Positions 1-10,672 of a DNA stretch of 64,000 nucleotides are shown piece by piece (position 1 is the first letter of the stretch; each line of letters opens with the position of its first letter). The stretch is from NCBI GenBank assembly GCA_964034945.1, contig OZ035961.1, positions 5,500,001-5,564,000 on the forward strand, read 5' to 3'. The stretch is from Chrysopilus asiliformis. Lineage: Eukaryota; Arthropoda; Insecta; Diptera; Rhagionidae. The notes under the pieces were generated by a model. The model was not told the origin of the DNA. It did not search any database and saw only the letters and a program-made list of their open reading frames with translations. Position numbers and translations under genes: made by a program.

Positions 1-797
1 ATTGAATTGTTAAAATTTTTACAAAAATTATTATGAAATTAGTAAGTAAGACTTGACGCAATTCGGAACCAAACTTTTATGAAATATCAAGTGCCTAATT
101 ATGTACACATTTACACTGTGTTTATACCGAAACTACTTAAACATAATTATATAAAAATAGCATTAAAAAAATTGTAATATATGTTTATTATATTGAGATC
201 GTTGAGACATTTAAATAAATGTAAGAAATACCAGAGGTGAGGAGTTTAATGTCCACCAATCAGAATTTTAAATAAAAAAAACTGCATGTAATTTTTCAAA
301 GAAAAATTATTAAAAAACCAAAAATAGAATGAAAATTAGAAAAAAAAATTCTTAATTTTTTAAGAAAGTGAACAATCAAACCTTTGGATTTAGCTCCGCC
401 ACTGCGAAATACCCGAGCCTCAGCATTTAGTTTTGTCAATTCTATGTGAAAGTAGTAATAAATGTATTAATTTTTTTTTAGAATAGAATTGTGTTTTTAA
501 TTCTTAAAAATGTTTAAACAGGACATTTCTGCTGTTGCTTAACGATTTTGTGGTATATCAGAAGATATCTATGTTCTATATGAGAATCATAGTTTTAGTA
601 TATCGTGAACAACACAAAAATGAACAACACCAACGTGTTTGGAATGCCAAAAGATCTTGATTTTCGCCTGTCTGTCCATCCGTGAATACGACAATTTTCA
701 AAGGGATTGAACTAGAGACTAGAAATTCTCTACAGATAAGTTTATCGTAAAAAGTGAGACCAAGTTCTTGATTCGGCAAAATCAAGGCACCAATCCT

Positions 798-1004
798 GTA
801 TTCCGACGCGTCTCTGTCTTTCGACTTCGACGCAGCTTTTAACTCTTGACTCACCATATCTGCAGCTTGAAATTTCGCGAAATCGTTACTATGAATCGAA
901 ACGTGATTCTGGCTGTCACTCCAGGAAATTTGAAGCTGCTGATATGGCGAAGTCTAGAGTTAAAAGCTGCGTCGAAGTCGAAAGACAGAGACGCGTCGGA
1001 ATAC
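798..1004. repeat. Long perfect inverted repeat (49-bp arms)
   Basis: Bases 798-846 and 956-1004 are perfect reverse complements over 49 bp, separated by 109 bp. Pairing continues imperfectly inside the loop (about 855-876 with 925-946), so the RNA of this intron would fold into an extended hairpin. Arms this similar suggest a recent fold-back duplication or a fold-back transposon. No target-site duplication was recognised. Confidence 0.85.
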
Positions 1005-1503
1005 ATGATTGCTGCCCAGAACATTTTTTTTACCCCATACTGTTTTAGCGATTTCCTCGAAAACAGTGTGTCGTACCGAAAAAAATATAAAGACAAGATG
1101 TGCTTAAAACATTATTTTACATGAGATTCCGATACATCGAAATCCAATCGAACTACTCCTTCTCCCCGTCTTCATATCTACAAATAGAAAATTTTCTGAC
1201 AAAATCCGGTCGGTTCTCATACAGAGTATTTGACGATTGCCCCAGGGCAATTGATTTTGTTTTTAACTTAATTTCAATTATTATGAAATTATTTTAACAT
1301 TCGCAGAGTACAAACCGGTCTATAAAACTGATTAAATTGAACCAATTTTAAGGTGAAACAAGCTTGGTCGCAACTTGGCCACGGGTTACGCCAGACAGTG
1401 GCGATTTTAGTACAAAACGAGCCTCTACGAGGCCTAACCTAAAGCTACACTCTGTTGCTTGTGTAATAATCAACTTAATAAAAAGTGCTGAAAGACTGTT
1501 TAT

Positions 1504-1968
1504 ACCCGTATGGTGAAACCAATCACACACACAAAATCATCACACAAAAAAATGAATTACACCAGTGTGTTTAGAATGATAAAAATAATTAAATTTGGCA
1601 TGTCCGTCCGTCCGTCTGTCCGTCCGTCTGTCTATGGCGCGGATTGCGGGGCACGGATTGAGCTACTTGAAATTTTGCACAGATCCATTTTTCGTAAAAT
1701 GCGACTCGCATTATGCGAGGCTAAGTTCGTTCATGAGCAAAAATGGACCATTAGAACGAACGAAAATGTTTTTTGTGAATATCTCAAAAACGGTGCATCT
1801 TATCAAAAAAGTCAAAGAACAAAAGTTATTCAGGATATTATTCTGCATAAAACTCCCATACATCAAAATCCGATTGGAACAAATTTTAAAAAATCTTTTT
1901 GGAGAGTTTGACTTCATAGTGGAATTTTGATAAAACTGTTCGCCATTCACTTAAATCACCATACGGGT
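1504..1968. mobile_element. MITE-like element with 13-bp terminal inverted repeats
   Basis: ACCCGTATGGTGA at 1504 is matched by its reverse complement ending at 1968. The interior carries the dispersed TGTCCGTCCGTC-type repeat also seen at 615-720 and 44.2-44.6 kb. No coding capacity is seen and no clear target duplication was found, so the class is unknown. Confidence 0.5.
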
Positions 1969-2366
1969 TTTCAATAATTGCCAGATTGGCAATTATAGCT
2001 TTTGTTATGTTTTTTACACAACCAACAGTTTTAATAATAGGTTAAGCTTCGGTCGGTGGGCCTAGTTTCGCACTGTAGCTGAAACCAGCAACTGGAATTC
2101 CAGAAGATTATTTATAAAATCCGTTACGCTAATTTTTGCAATTTTAAACTTCCCCTCCCTCACGTCAAGCTTTTTTGCGATTTTTTGTATGGAAATCCCA
2201 TTTGCTTCTGTGACGTAAAGCCCTTTACCACACTTATTCCAGTATCTTCAGGTAAAAAAAACATTTAGTACAGACAAAAAACACTATTATTAAAAATCAT
2301 TTCTCGTATAAACGAAAAAAATGAAATATATACCATAATTTAATAAAATCTTTTTTATATTATTAG

Positions 2367-2502
2367 CCTGGAGCTTTGAAATTGCATCCAGAGGATATGT
2401 CAAGTCTCTTATCATCACATGGTATGCCACCATCAAATGAGTCACGAGACGAAAATAATGATTCAAAACAAATGCAATTAGATCAATCAGATAATATTGA
2501 TG
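2367..2502 (+). CDS. fru: fruitless: last exon common to all isoforms (internal coding exon)
   Basis: Internal coding exon of the BTB zinc-finger transcription factor Fruitless, a nuclear regulator of sexual behaviour and neural development in flies. It runs from a TATTAG acceptor to a strong GTGAGT donor. It encodes 45 residues plus one base (phase 1), starting PGALKLHPEDMSSLLSSHG and ending QLDQSDNID. This acidic, Gln/Asn-rich linker matches my memory of the end of the Drosophila Fru common region, including the DNID-G junction. The BTB domain and earlier exons lie upstream of the window. All three downstream zinc-finger exons accept phase 1 and restore a glycine codon at the junction, which strongly supports this model. 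Reading through the donor would give a 36-residue tail ending at 2609, so an intron-retained isoform is possible but unproven. Confidence 0.88.
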
Positions 2503-5500
2503 GTGAGTACAAATTTTTCAATAAAATATCTATATTTCACTTAAAAATCAGCCAATATCATGAAACTACCAAAAAAATTAAATATAAATATTATAAATAT
2601 AACGTTTGAAAGCCAAATTAAAATTAGGGGCATATTGTTTTAAACAGATTATTATTATTTGTGCTGCATTGCGTGAAAAAACGAACTCTTAACAATAAAA
2701 TAATAACATTAGATTTAATAACCAACTTAAATATGAAGATTCTTTTCCAAAAATTGTACTTTAGAAGATAATTTTGTTTCTGTTTAAGGCAATATTAATT
2801 AAGAAAAATATATCTAGTCGCATATAAATATTTGAAAGAAACCAGAATAGTAGTTTTCATTTAGTAAAAAAATACGCGACTATCTTGAGAACGTAACATA
2901 CTCGTAATTTTTTTGCTAAATGCTCGATAAAGATCATAAAGTAATATTTTTATTTTTGCTAAAACATGCTTTTAATTGAGTTACTAAACACCCTGTTTCT
3001 ATTAATTTACTTCAATTAGATTTTGTTTTTCAAATTTATACTTTTTGTCATTATTTTTTTAACTACTTTTTTTTTCATTAATTTTTTGAATATATTTTCT
3101 TAAGTTTTGTTGAAATTTTGATTCCCCGTTTTTAATGTAAATATAGAAAACTGAATTTTTTTTAGAACAATTAAAAGGAAATGTTTAAATATATCAAATT
3201 TATATCATAGTGGGGTGGTCTTGACTGGTTTAATATATATACAAGTATATATAAATATACAAGTATATATATATATATATATATAAATATTTAATAATTT
3301 ACATTTTGCATGCAATTCATATTTATAATGTTTTTTTTTTCAATTGATATGCAATATTAATATTTAGCACATTGAAAAACAAATTAACAGATTAACTCTA
3401 ATTCGATAAGAAAAAAACTTAATACTTTTCAATCAACAAAAATCTAATTGAAAATACCTTCAGACAAATTGCTACAAAATGAAATTTGAGAAAGCAATAT
3501 GTTTTCTTGTGAAAAAACATTAAAAATTGGAAAACAGAAAATAATGAAACAGATCAACACCTCTCCTAAACTTTTGAGAATGTGCATGCTGCATGAGAGT
3601 ATTTTTCTTAGGGCTTTAAATTTTTTTTCGTTGTTTTTATTAAGTTGATTATTTTATTTCTACTATTTTGATTCAGTTTGATCTAATTTTTTTTTTATTT
3701 AAAAATAAAACAAAATTAATTTTAATCATTTCTTATATCTTTTTATTTATATATATTTTTCTCACTTGATTTATTAAAAATTTCGATAATTTCGTATATT
3801 TGATTTCGTTTAGTAATTTCATTTCTCACCGTTTTCTATAATTTCTTTCTTCAATATTTTTTAATATACTAAAACGCAATTCACTTCATCAAAACTTCTC
3901 TTTTTTACTATTTTCTTCAAAAAAAAAGCGGATTTTTTTTAATAATAACAATATTGAAAAAGAAATTTAAAAAAAGAAAACTTTTGTAATTTTTTATATA
4001 AACGTAATTTAGATTAATTTATAAAATTATCTCCTCTTTTTCCATTTTGGGATAATTTTAATTAAATAGCGAAATAGTTACAAAATAGTAATTAATCATT
4101 TAAAACCGCCCATTTATTCTACCATCGATATGGATTACCCTTTTTTACAAATCGTTTTCTCAAATCGTTGCCCATTATCTCTTAAATTACTTGTAAAATT
4201 CCGAAAGTTTTATTGATGCCACCATTTAGCGAGGGGAATTTTTAAGAAAGCTACCTTTTCTTTACTTCAATCCAGTTAAATCGAGTATTTATAGCAAAAT
4301 ACCCTGAAAAAGTTGAAATACTTGATAGAAAAAATATTACACTGTAACTTACTAGTATTTCTCTTTAAAAAAAACAAATTCTGAGTAGGTCCTATTTTAT
4401 CGTTTGTGTTTGAGTGTTTTGTTTTGTGCCATTAAAATGTCTTTGGTAGTTGCAACTTTTATATCTCTTAGGCTAAGCGCGCACTACGATAGTAAGCATG
4501 TAGCATGGTGCTTGAAGCCGCAAGTCGAATTTTTGGAACACTCAAAACCCAGTATGACGCACATCAAAGAAGACATGCGGATGCTGCTTTGAAATGAGGA
4601 TAGCCATTTTATTTAAGCCCGAAAATTGAAAAGTGACAATACGTCACGTATCGTTTCTCCCAGAATTTTAACTGCGCAACAATAAATCTCAAGCAATATT
4701 TATCTCAACCGTGACGTATCAAAATGGTTGTTCTTTTGTACACATGCAAAGCAGTTGTTCTTTTTTTGTGCTTGAGAATTCCCATACTGTTCAAAAAACG
4801 CTAAATATTTTGAACTACAATAAATATTAAATGACTTCGAATAGTAGTTCCGATTACATATGAGGCGTTAAAAGCTAGAGTGGACCAAGCCACATAATCG
4901 AGTTTTTGAAGCTTTTTCAGTTTTGTACTATTATTGACTGTAAATTTTTGAAAAAAAAAAATTGTTGAAATGTTCTTTCCAAACATTTTTATCTGAAAAC
5001 TCACTCGCAATAGTGATTCAAACACAAAAAAATTCACGATTTCGACATGTGGGTTGGTCCACTCTAGCTTTTAACGCCTAATATAGGAAAATGCGAATAA
5101 TTTCATTTCATACAAAGTGAAACGGAAACCAAACCTAATTTTTCTTTTAACAAAATTTGATGTTTCTGTTTTATTTCAAGGGTATTTCTTCTAAAAGTCC
5201 AAACTACTTTTGGTTTCCAGTTAATTTTCAGCTGTATGGTATAAAAATCGGTTTCAAAGCTTTCAGTTTAACCTTTTGTCCTTCAGATAAGTGATTTTTA
5301 TCTAGAAATACGTAATCCCCTGAGGCGCTTAAAACTAGTTTGCGGAATTGAAAGATCAGTTCTACGTTGACGGCACATTTCGCCTGCGGAAGAGCTCATT
5401 TTTAGAGGGGAAAGAGCTGCCCAGCACAAGAAATTTGATTTAGGACCCGCAAATTTGGACGACTCCAAAACAAAAACCAAAGGAGGATCCACTTGAAAAG

Positions 5501-7404
5501 GCTTTCGCAGATGCCCGAAATCGTCGCTTACGACGCTGATTGACGAAAAAGGTTTTTTGTGCTAGAAATGAAAGCTTTCTTACCACCGAAATTTTTTTTT
5601 CTTGTTTTTGGTGAAAAAAATATCAAATTTGATACATTCCCAAAAGGCATGGCATTTTTTTAAAATTATTGCAATGATCTCCCGATTTATTTTTTTGTTT
5701 TATGAAAATAGTGGATAATTCGAGATGGTGTAAATTCGAAGGGTCCAAGAAGAAGAATAAATCGTTTTTGCCCAGATCGGCGAAAAAGCTAGATCGGGGC
5801 CTGATCGTACCTCCTCCAGGGTCGCAGATCAATAAAAAAAACCTCCTCCAGGGTACTCAGATCAATAAAAAAAAAATCTAAAAAAACATTGCTCTTCTTT
5901 TTCTTTGGGCTACGGGCGGTTTCTGGTCTTCAGTTGTTGAAATGTTTCTCGATAGAAGCCTCAATCGCGTGTCGATGTCCTCTAATTTTACGTACCAATT
6001 CTCATCGCCGTTTTGCTATCAGAAGTTGAGATTTCCTCGTCACCTTATTAATAACATACCGCAAGAGGATGCTGCTTTTGACTAAAAAATAATAAACAGG
6101 TCTTTAGAAACTGTTGTAAAAATTCAGAAATATAATTTACAAGAATGATAATTAAAAGTTGCAATTACCCAAACAGTGCATTTTAACGAATTTAACGCAC
6201 ACAACACTCTTTTCTACTAACAATTGAACACAAAAAATTATACGCCACATTATAAAGTATTTTAAAAAATTTATCATCAAAAAGTTGTTTTTAATTTTTG
6301 TGAATTAATTTTTTTTTCTACCCAGTTTTTCGTAATTTTCCCATTTTATTAGTACTATTATTTTCATTTCTTATTTATTTCGATGAAAATAACTATTTTG
6401 AAAATACCCTATTATGGAAAATATATGAATTTGGACCACATATGTATACCTCTGATGGCTTAAGTTTGTTTTTTTTTTTTGATTGTATTCAGAAGTTATA
6501 CCATAATTATTGTTGTTTTTTCTCATTATTATTTTTTAAATTTATATTTAATTTAAAAGAATATCCTTAGTTAATAGGTTGTGTTGCCTCTAAATTAATC
6601 GAGTTTTTATTTTATTTAAAAATGTTTTAATTTGGAAATTTTTATTGTTATAATGTTATAATAATTATCATTATTATTATTATTTTTGTTTTTCTTTTGA
6701 TTTAATTATTAGATGAACCACTAGTTGAACTATATATATATATACATATTATATATAAATACATTAAAGTGTAGATGTCTGTTGTTATATTTACCTATAG
6801 AAATATTTTAAAGTATATAATTTGTATAAGAAAACCAAAATGACGATAAATGAAATGAATAAAAATTTTAAAATTTAAAAAAAAAGTTTAAAATGATTGT
6901 TCTCTTTTCACAAAAATTGAACAATGAATTTGGAAGAAAAAGTTTGTTTTTTTTTACAAAAAAAAAAATCGTTTAAATGTCGCAAAAAAAAATTATTAAA
7001 GATATTGAGCTAATATCAAAAAAAGAATGAAAATTAAATATTAGAAAAAAGAAAAATTGAATTTTATACAGATATATATACAAAAAAAGACAATGAACTG
7101 AGTGTTAGTGCATCCATATATCAATTATAAATGCTGATATTGAGAATTTTTGAATGGCGATTTTTCCCATCCAAAAAAACCAGTTATATACATGCCAGAA
7201 AACAAGCAAGTGCAAAGTTTTTCCCCTCATCCTAGTTTGATATTTAAACTATATACAATTAAAATCAAATTATTATATATACATATATTTAAATCCGACC
7301 CCCTCAAATAAAATACAAACCAAAAAAAATCATAAATTTAAAAAAAATGTTGTGTCTTTGGTGTGATTCTTCGTGACGCCATTATCGCCCATGATTGATT
7401 GCAG
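2503..7404 (+). other. fru: fru intron between common exon and first zinc-finger exon
   Basis: No convincing exon is seen in this 4.9 kb. It is strongly T-rich between about 3.0 and 4.1 kb and A-rich from about 6.8 kb. It contains an AT dinucleotide microsatellite near 3.26-3.29 kb, a MITE at 4863-5079 and a slightly GC-richer patch at 5.3-5.55 kb. Short reading frames in that patch are interrupted on both strands, and it may be a decayed element. Confidence 0.6.
4863..5079. mobile_element. MITE, AGGCGTTAAAAGC family
   Basis: Left end AGGCGTTAAAAGCTAGAGTG and its reverse complement at the right end enclose about 217 bp of non-coding DNA. The interior matches, in opposite orientation, the element at 19527-19780, which carries different terminal repeats. 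No target duplication was settled. Confidence 0.7.
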
Positions 7405-8039
7405 GTGAATGCGTCAGCAGACAGCTGCACCAGCCTCTGATGGCGTCACGTTGTCCCCAAACACTAAACATTGGTGATATGGATTCAAATGGACTATTAA
7501 ATGGTACACTATTAGCTTCGACGGTGATAAATGCTGCTGCAACAAATTCAATCATGACGTCATTACCACGATCGACATCACCCACCAGCAGTCATCATCA
7601 TTCATCGACGGGGTCGAATCTGGGGTCTGTTTTACATCACCAGCAACACCAACAACAACATCAGCAGCATCAACAACAATCCCCGCAACATCACCAGCAA
7701 CATCAGTCGCTTCACCACCATCAGCAACAATCTCAATCGCAGCATTTGTCTTCGTCATCGGCATCGTCGACGTCATCTGTGAATCGACGCGATCACAACA
7801 TCGATTATTCGACACTCTTTGTTCAATTATCTGGCACTCTGCCGACCTTGTATCGGTGCGTCAGTTGCAACAAAATTGTCTCAAATCGATGGCATCACGC
7901 CAACATTCACAGACCCCAAAGTCACGAATGCCCGGTCTGTGGTCAAAAGTTTACCCGCCGTGATAACATGAAAGCACACTGTAAAATTAAACATGCTGAT
8001 ATCAAAGATAGATTCTTTAGCCATTATGTACACATGTGA
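7405..8039 (+). CDS. fru: fruitless: alternative terminal zinc-finger exon 1 (tentatively type A)
   Basis: Terminal coding exon of Fru, entered in phase 1 after a GATTGCAG acceptor. The junction glycine is followed by ECVSRQLHQPLMASRC. The exon adds 211 residues up to TGA. A His/Gln/Ser-rich low-complexity linker fills roughly residues 65-125. It is followed by two C2H2 fingers: the first (about 152-169) has the short C-X2-C-X9-H-X3-H spacing, and the second (about 176-197) has C-X2-C-X12-H-X4-H. A 14-residue tail ends in HYVHM. The paired short/normal finger arrangement and the sequence around SNRWHHANIH are as I remember for Drosophila Fru, where alternative terminal exons give isoforms with different DNA targets. 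The letter A is a recollection, not proven here. The next in-frame stop lies only a few codons past the TGA, unlike the second exon. Confidence 0.92.
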
Positions 8040-9243
8040 TCGATTTTCTATGTTGTAAATTAAATTAAATAATAATATTGAAAAACCAAAAAAAAAACAT
8101 ATATATATATATTTTAAAAAAATATGTTAAATAAAAAACCAAACAAGTAATAAGTTCAATTATTATATGAAAAAAGTCATATACATATAAAAAAAAATGT
8201 AGAAATGAATTATGTTATATATATTTCTTTTCATTTGTTTCTTTTATTAAATTGATATGATTTTTTTCAAATATTTATCAAGGAAAGTATATTTAGAAGA
8301 ACGTATACATTTGATGAGAAACATTTTAACCAAATGTGAAAATTAAATCAATTTGATAACATATTTTTTTGTTGTTTAAGTTTATTATGTTTATTACAAT
8401 GATAAGTTCTAAAGGTGGTCACCTTTTCAGTTTCATTTCAGCAGACAATATTTTTTTTTTACATTATTTTAGTTAACACCGTCTTTTCAAAAAAAAAAAT
8501 TTGATTTTCCAATAACAGAAAAATGAAGATCTGAAATTGTTAGCTTTCAGACTGCGCAATTGCACAGCTTCATACTATATTTCGGTTGACTATATTTCGG
8601 TTGACGTTAAAATCTTTTGACATAGCAGCCATTGATTCGAACAGACTATATTTCGTTCTATGGAAATCTTCATATATGAAGCGGAAAACTCGAAGCTTCA
8701 TTTATTGCAACCTTTCAGTTACTTCCAATCTAATGGTCGCAACACACCCAATGGTTTATCAGTGATTTTTCTTCCTGGTGCCACTTTTCGCGCATGAGTT
8801 TTATTGAACTTATCAGACCTGATCAGAGTTTTGTTACACACATGTTGTGAAAAGAAGTACCGGGTAAAAAAGTCACTCTGGAAGATCATAGCCTGTGTAT
8901 CCAGCCTAAGTCGAGTACTCTAAACCAGACAATTTAATTACAGTTTTCTTAGATTAAAAACTTGTGTCAAATCGAAATTTTACCAGCAAAACAGTATGAC
9001 AACAATTCTTCGGGTCTGTCCATAAAATACATCACACTAAAGTTCGGCCTTCCTGGCTTTCGGCCACCTCCTCTCCCCATCGTTTGTCACAACAATAAAA
9101 CCTGAGAAAATTAGTCCAAAACTTAAATAAGTTTTAACAGAAATTACACTCCCAATCATCACATGTATCTTCTTTCTGCCTTGATTTGCGGCTATAAAGT
9201 GGTTTGAAGAGATATTAAAAAAAAATTTTACCGAAATATTTAA

Positions 9244-9502
9244 CCCTCATACTGTCCTCGGGTCATTTCTGACCCAAATTCGATTTTAATTAAAAGTATC
9301 TTCTCAACTACATGAACAATGTTTATATGGTGTAGGCTCTGTGAACAAATTTCTTTTGAATACCGAAAACAATAATCTATTTGTTCATATTTTAATCCAT
9401 TGAAGAGCACTGTAGTCTTCATGGGTCATAAATGGGTCATAATGGGTCATTCTTGACCCACGAAGACATCATACGTTATTTTTCTTAAGGACAGTATGAG
9501 GG
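9244..9502. mobile_element. piggyBac-type MITE
   Basis: TTAA target copies at 9240-9243 and 9503-9506 flank perfect 15-bp terminal repeats beginning CCCTCATACTGTCCT. A TTAA target and CCC-starting ends are hallmarks of the piggyBac superfamily. The 259-bp body repeats a GGGTCAT...TGACCCA palindromic unit near both ends, as expected of subterminal transposase-binding sites. There is no coding capacity. Confidence 0.85.
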
Positions 9503-10261
9503 TTAAATGACGTAATTTTGTAAAAACGTTTTATAACAGCAAATGTACTGATTAGGTAAAGTTCTTACTTTCACTCCCTCAAATCTCGTTAAACTATAAC
9601 AGTTTTTTGTTTTATAAAAAAAATTGAAATTAACTTTGTTTAACTGAAAAGGGCCATCTTTTAACTTTTGTGTCCAATAATTTTTTTTAATTTAAAATCA
9701 TATTATAATTATTATTATATAATATTCTGAAAATGTGATATTATTGCTAAAAAAAATATAATTATTTCATTTGTTTGATAAATTCGATACGCTTTAATAG
9801 CTTAATTTAAGCTATTGAATCAGTGAGGTTGGATTTATTATAAATTTTTTGAAGGTAACAATTGATAAAAAGTGATCGTTATCGTACTGAGTATGTATAA
9901 TTTTTTTTAAATATTTTTATTGTAAATTTACTATGGATGAAACGTTACAAAAACAACAGATTTTAATTTAATATTCAAAAATCAGTAATTTTCCCTCGTT
10001 AACGAGAAATTTATTGGGTGCACTCAGCCACCTGAACCGTTCAACATCGCTCTGGAGCGAAAAAATTCCTAACCGGGCCTATACACTTACAATTTTTTAT
10101 CCTATTTTGCGGGATGAGATTTTTGCAGAAAATTTCATAAAATTTCATTTCTCAAGGTGCCTTTGAGAAGGAAACAAATAATCGCCATTCTTGCAGCTCA
10201 TGCAAAACATTAAATAGCAAGCTATTTATGATATAAATCCTTTTCCAAAGCCTTTATGCCT

Positions 10262-10672
10262 GGAGCCCAATGAACGCAACGCGAACGCAGAAACAAGTTT
10301 GTTCCATAGACATCATTTGAAGTAAGCACAGCGAACGCAGTGAACGCAACAACAACGGAAAAGTTTGCAAACTTCTAACTTTGCCGCAGCAATTCTGCGT
10401 TGACAGTTCATAAAGCAAGGTTGGGGAAATGTTGTTCGAGGAAAAATTGATAGCCTTAGTGCAATAACATACAAATAACAAAGATAAAGACCAACAAAGC
10501 AAATTATCGCTTCGAAATTATCCATTTTTGTAATTTTGCCAACTTTATACCACTTTATATTATGTCACTTGTACTACTTCACGAGATGCCATTGGGATCT
10601 GCCGCCGAAATGTTGCGCTGCGTGACAGTTCACAGCGTTGGAGTTGCGGTCGCGTTGCGTTCATTGGGCTCC
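10262..10672. mobile_element. MITE with GGAGCCCAATGAACGCAACG ends
   Basis: The left terminus GGAGCCCAATGAACGCAAC is matched by its reverse complement at 10672, enclosing 411 bp rich in GAACGCA motifs. It interrupts an older dispersed repeat: flanking segments (about 10080-10261 and 10673-10850) are continuous in the related copy at 23.69-24.07 kb. That comparison supplies an empty site. Confidence 0.75.

Larger units (their letters stand above)
1..2366 (+). other. fru: fru intron (3' part), repeat-rich
   Basis: This stretch lies upstream of the shared fru exon and ends in a TATTAG acceptor. I see no exon in it. It holds a long hairpin (798-1004), a short inverted-repeat element (1504-1968) and copies of a dispersed repeat recognisable by an ACACCA(G)TGTGTTTAGAATG-like stretch followed by TGTCCGTCC-type tetranucleotides (615-720, 1550-1680). 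The same repeat recurs near 37.2 kb and 44.2 kb. The assignment as intron is inferred from the downstream exon. Confidence 0.7.

Noticed and set aside
1600..1640. Tetranucleotide GTCC/GTCT run as a satellite or CRISPR-like array
   Set aside because: Short simple repeat inside a dispersed transposon-like repeat; no spacer structure, and the genome is eukaryotic.
5298..5560. GC-richer patch as a coding exon
   Set aside because: Frames on both strands are broken by stops within about 65 codons and no domain is recognisable. Could be a decayed element, but not supportable as a gene.
7552..7815. Minus-strand frame over the first fru finger exon
   Set aside because: Shadow of the CAG/CAT-rich coding strand; Val/Asp repeats only.
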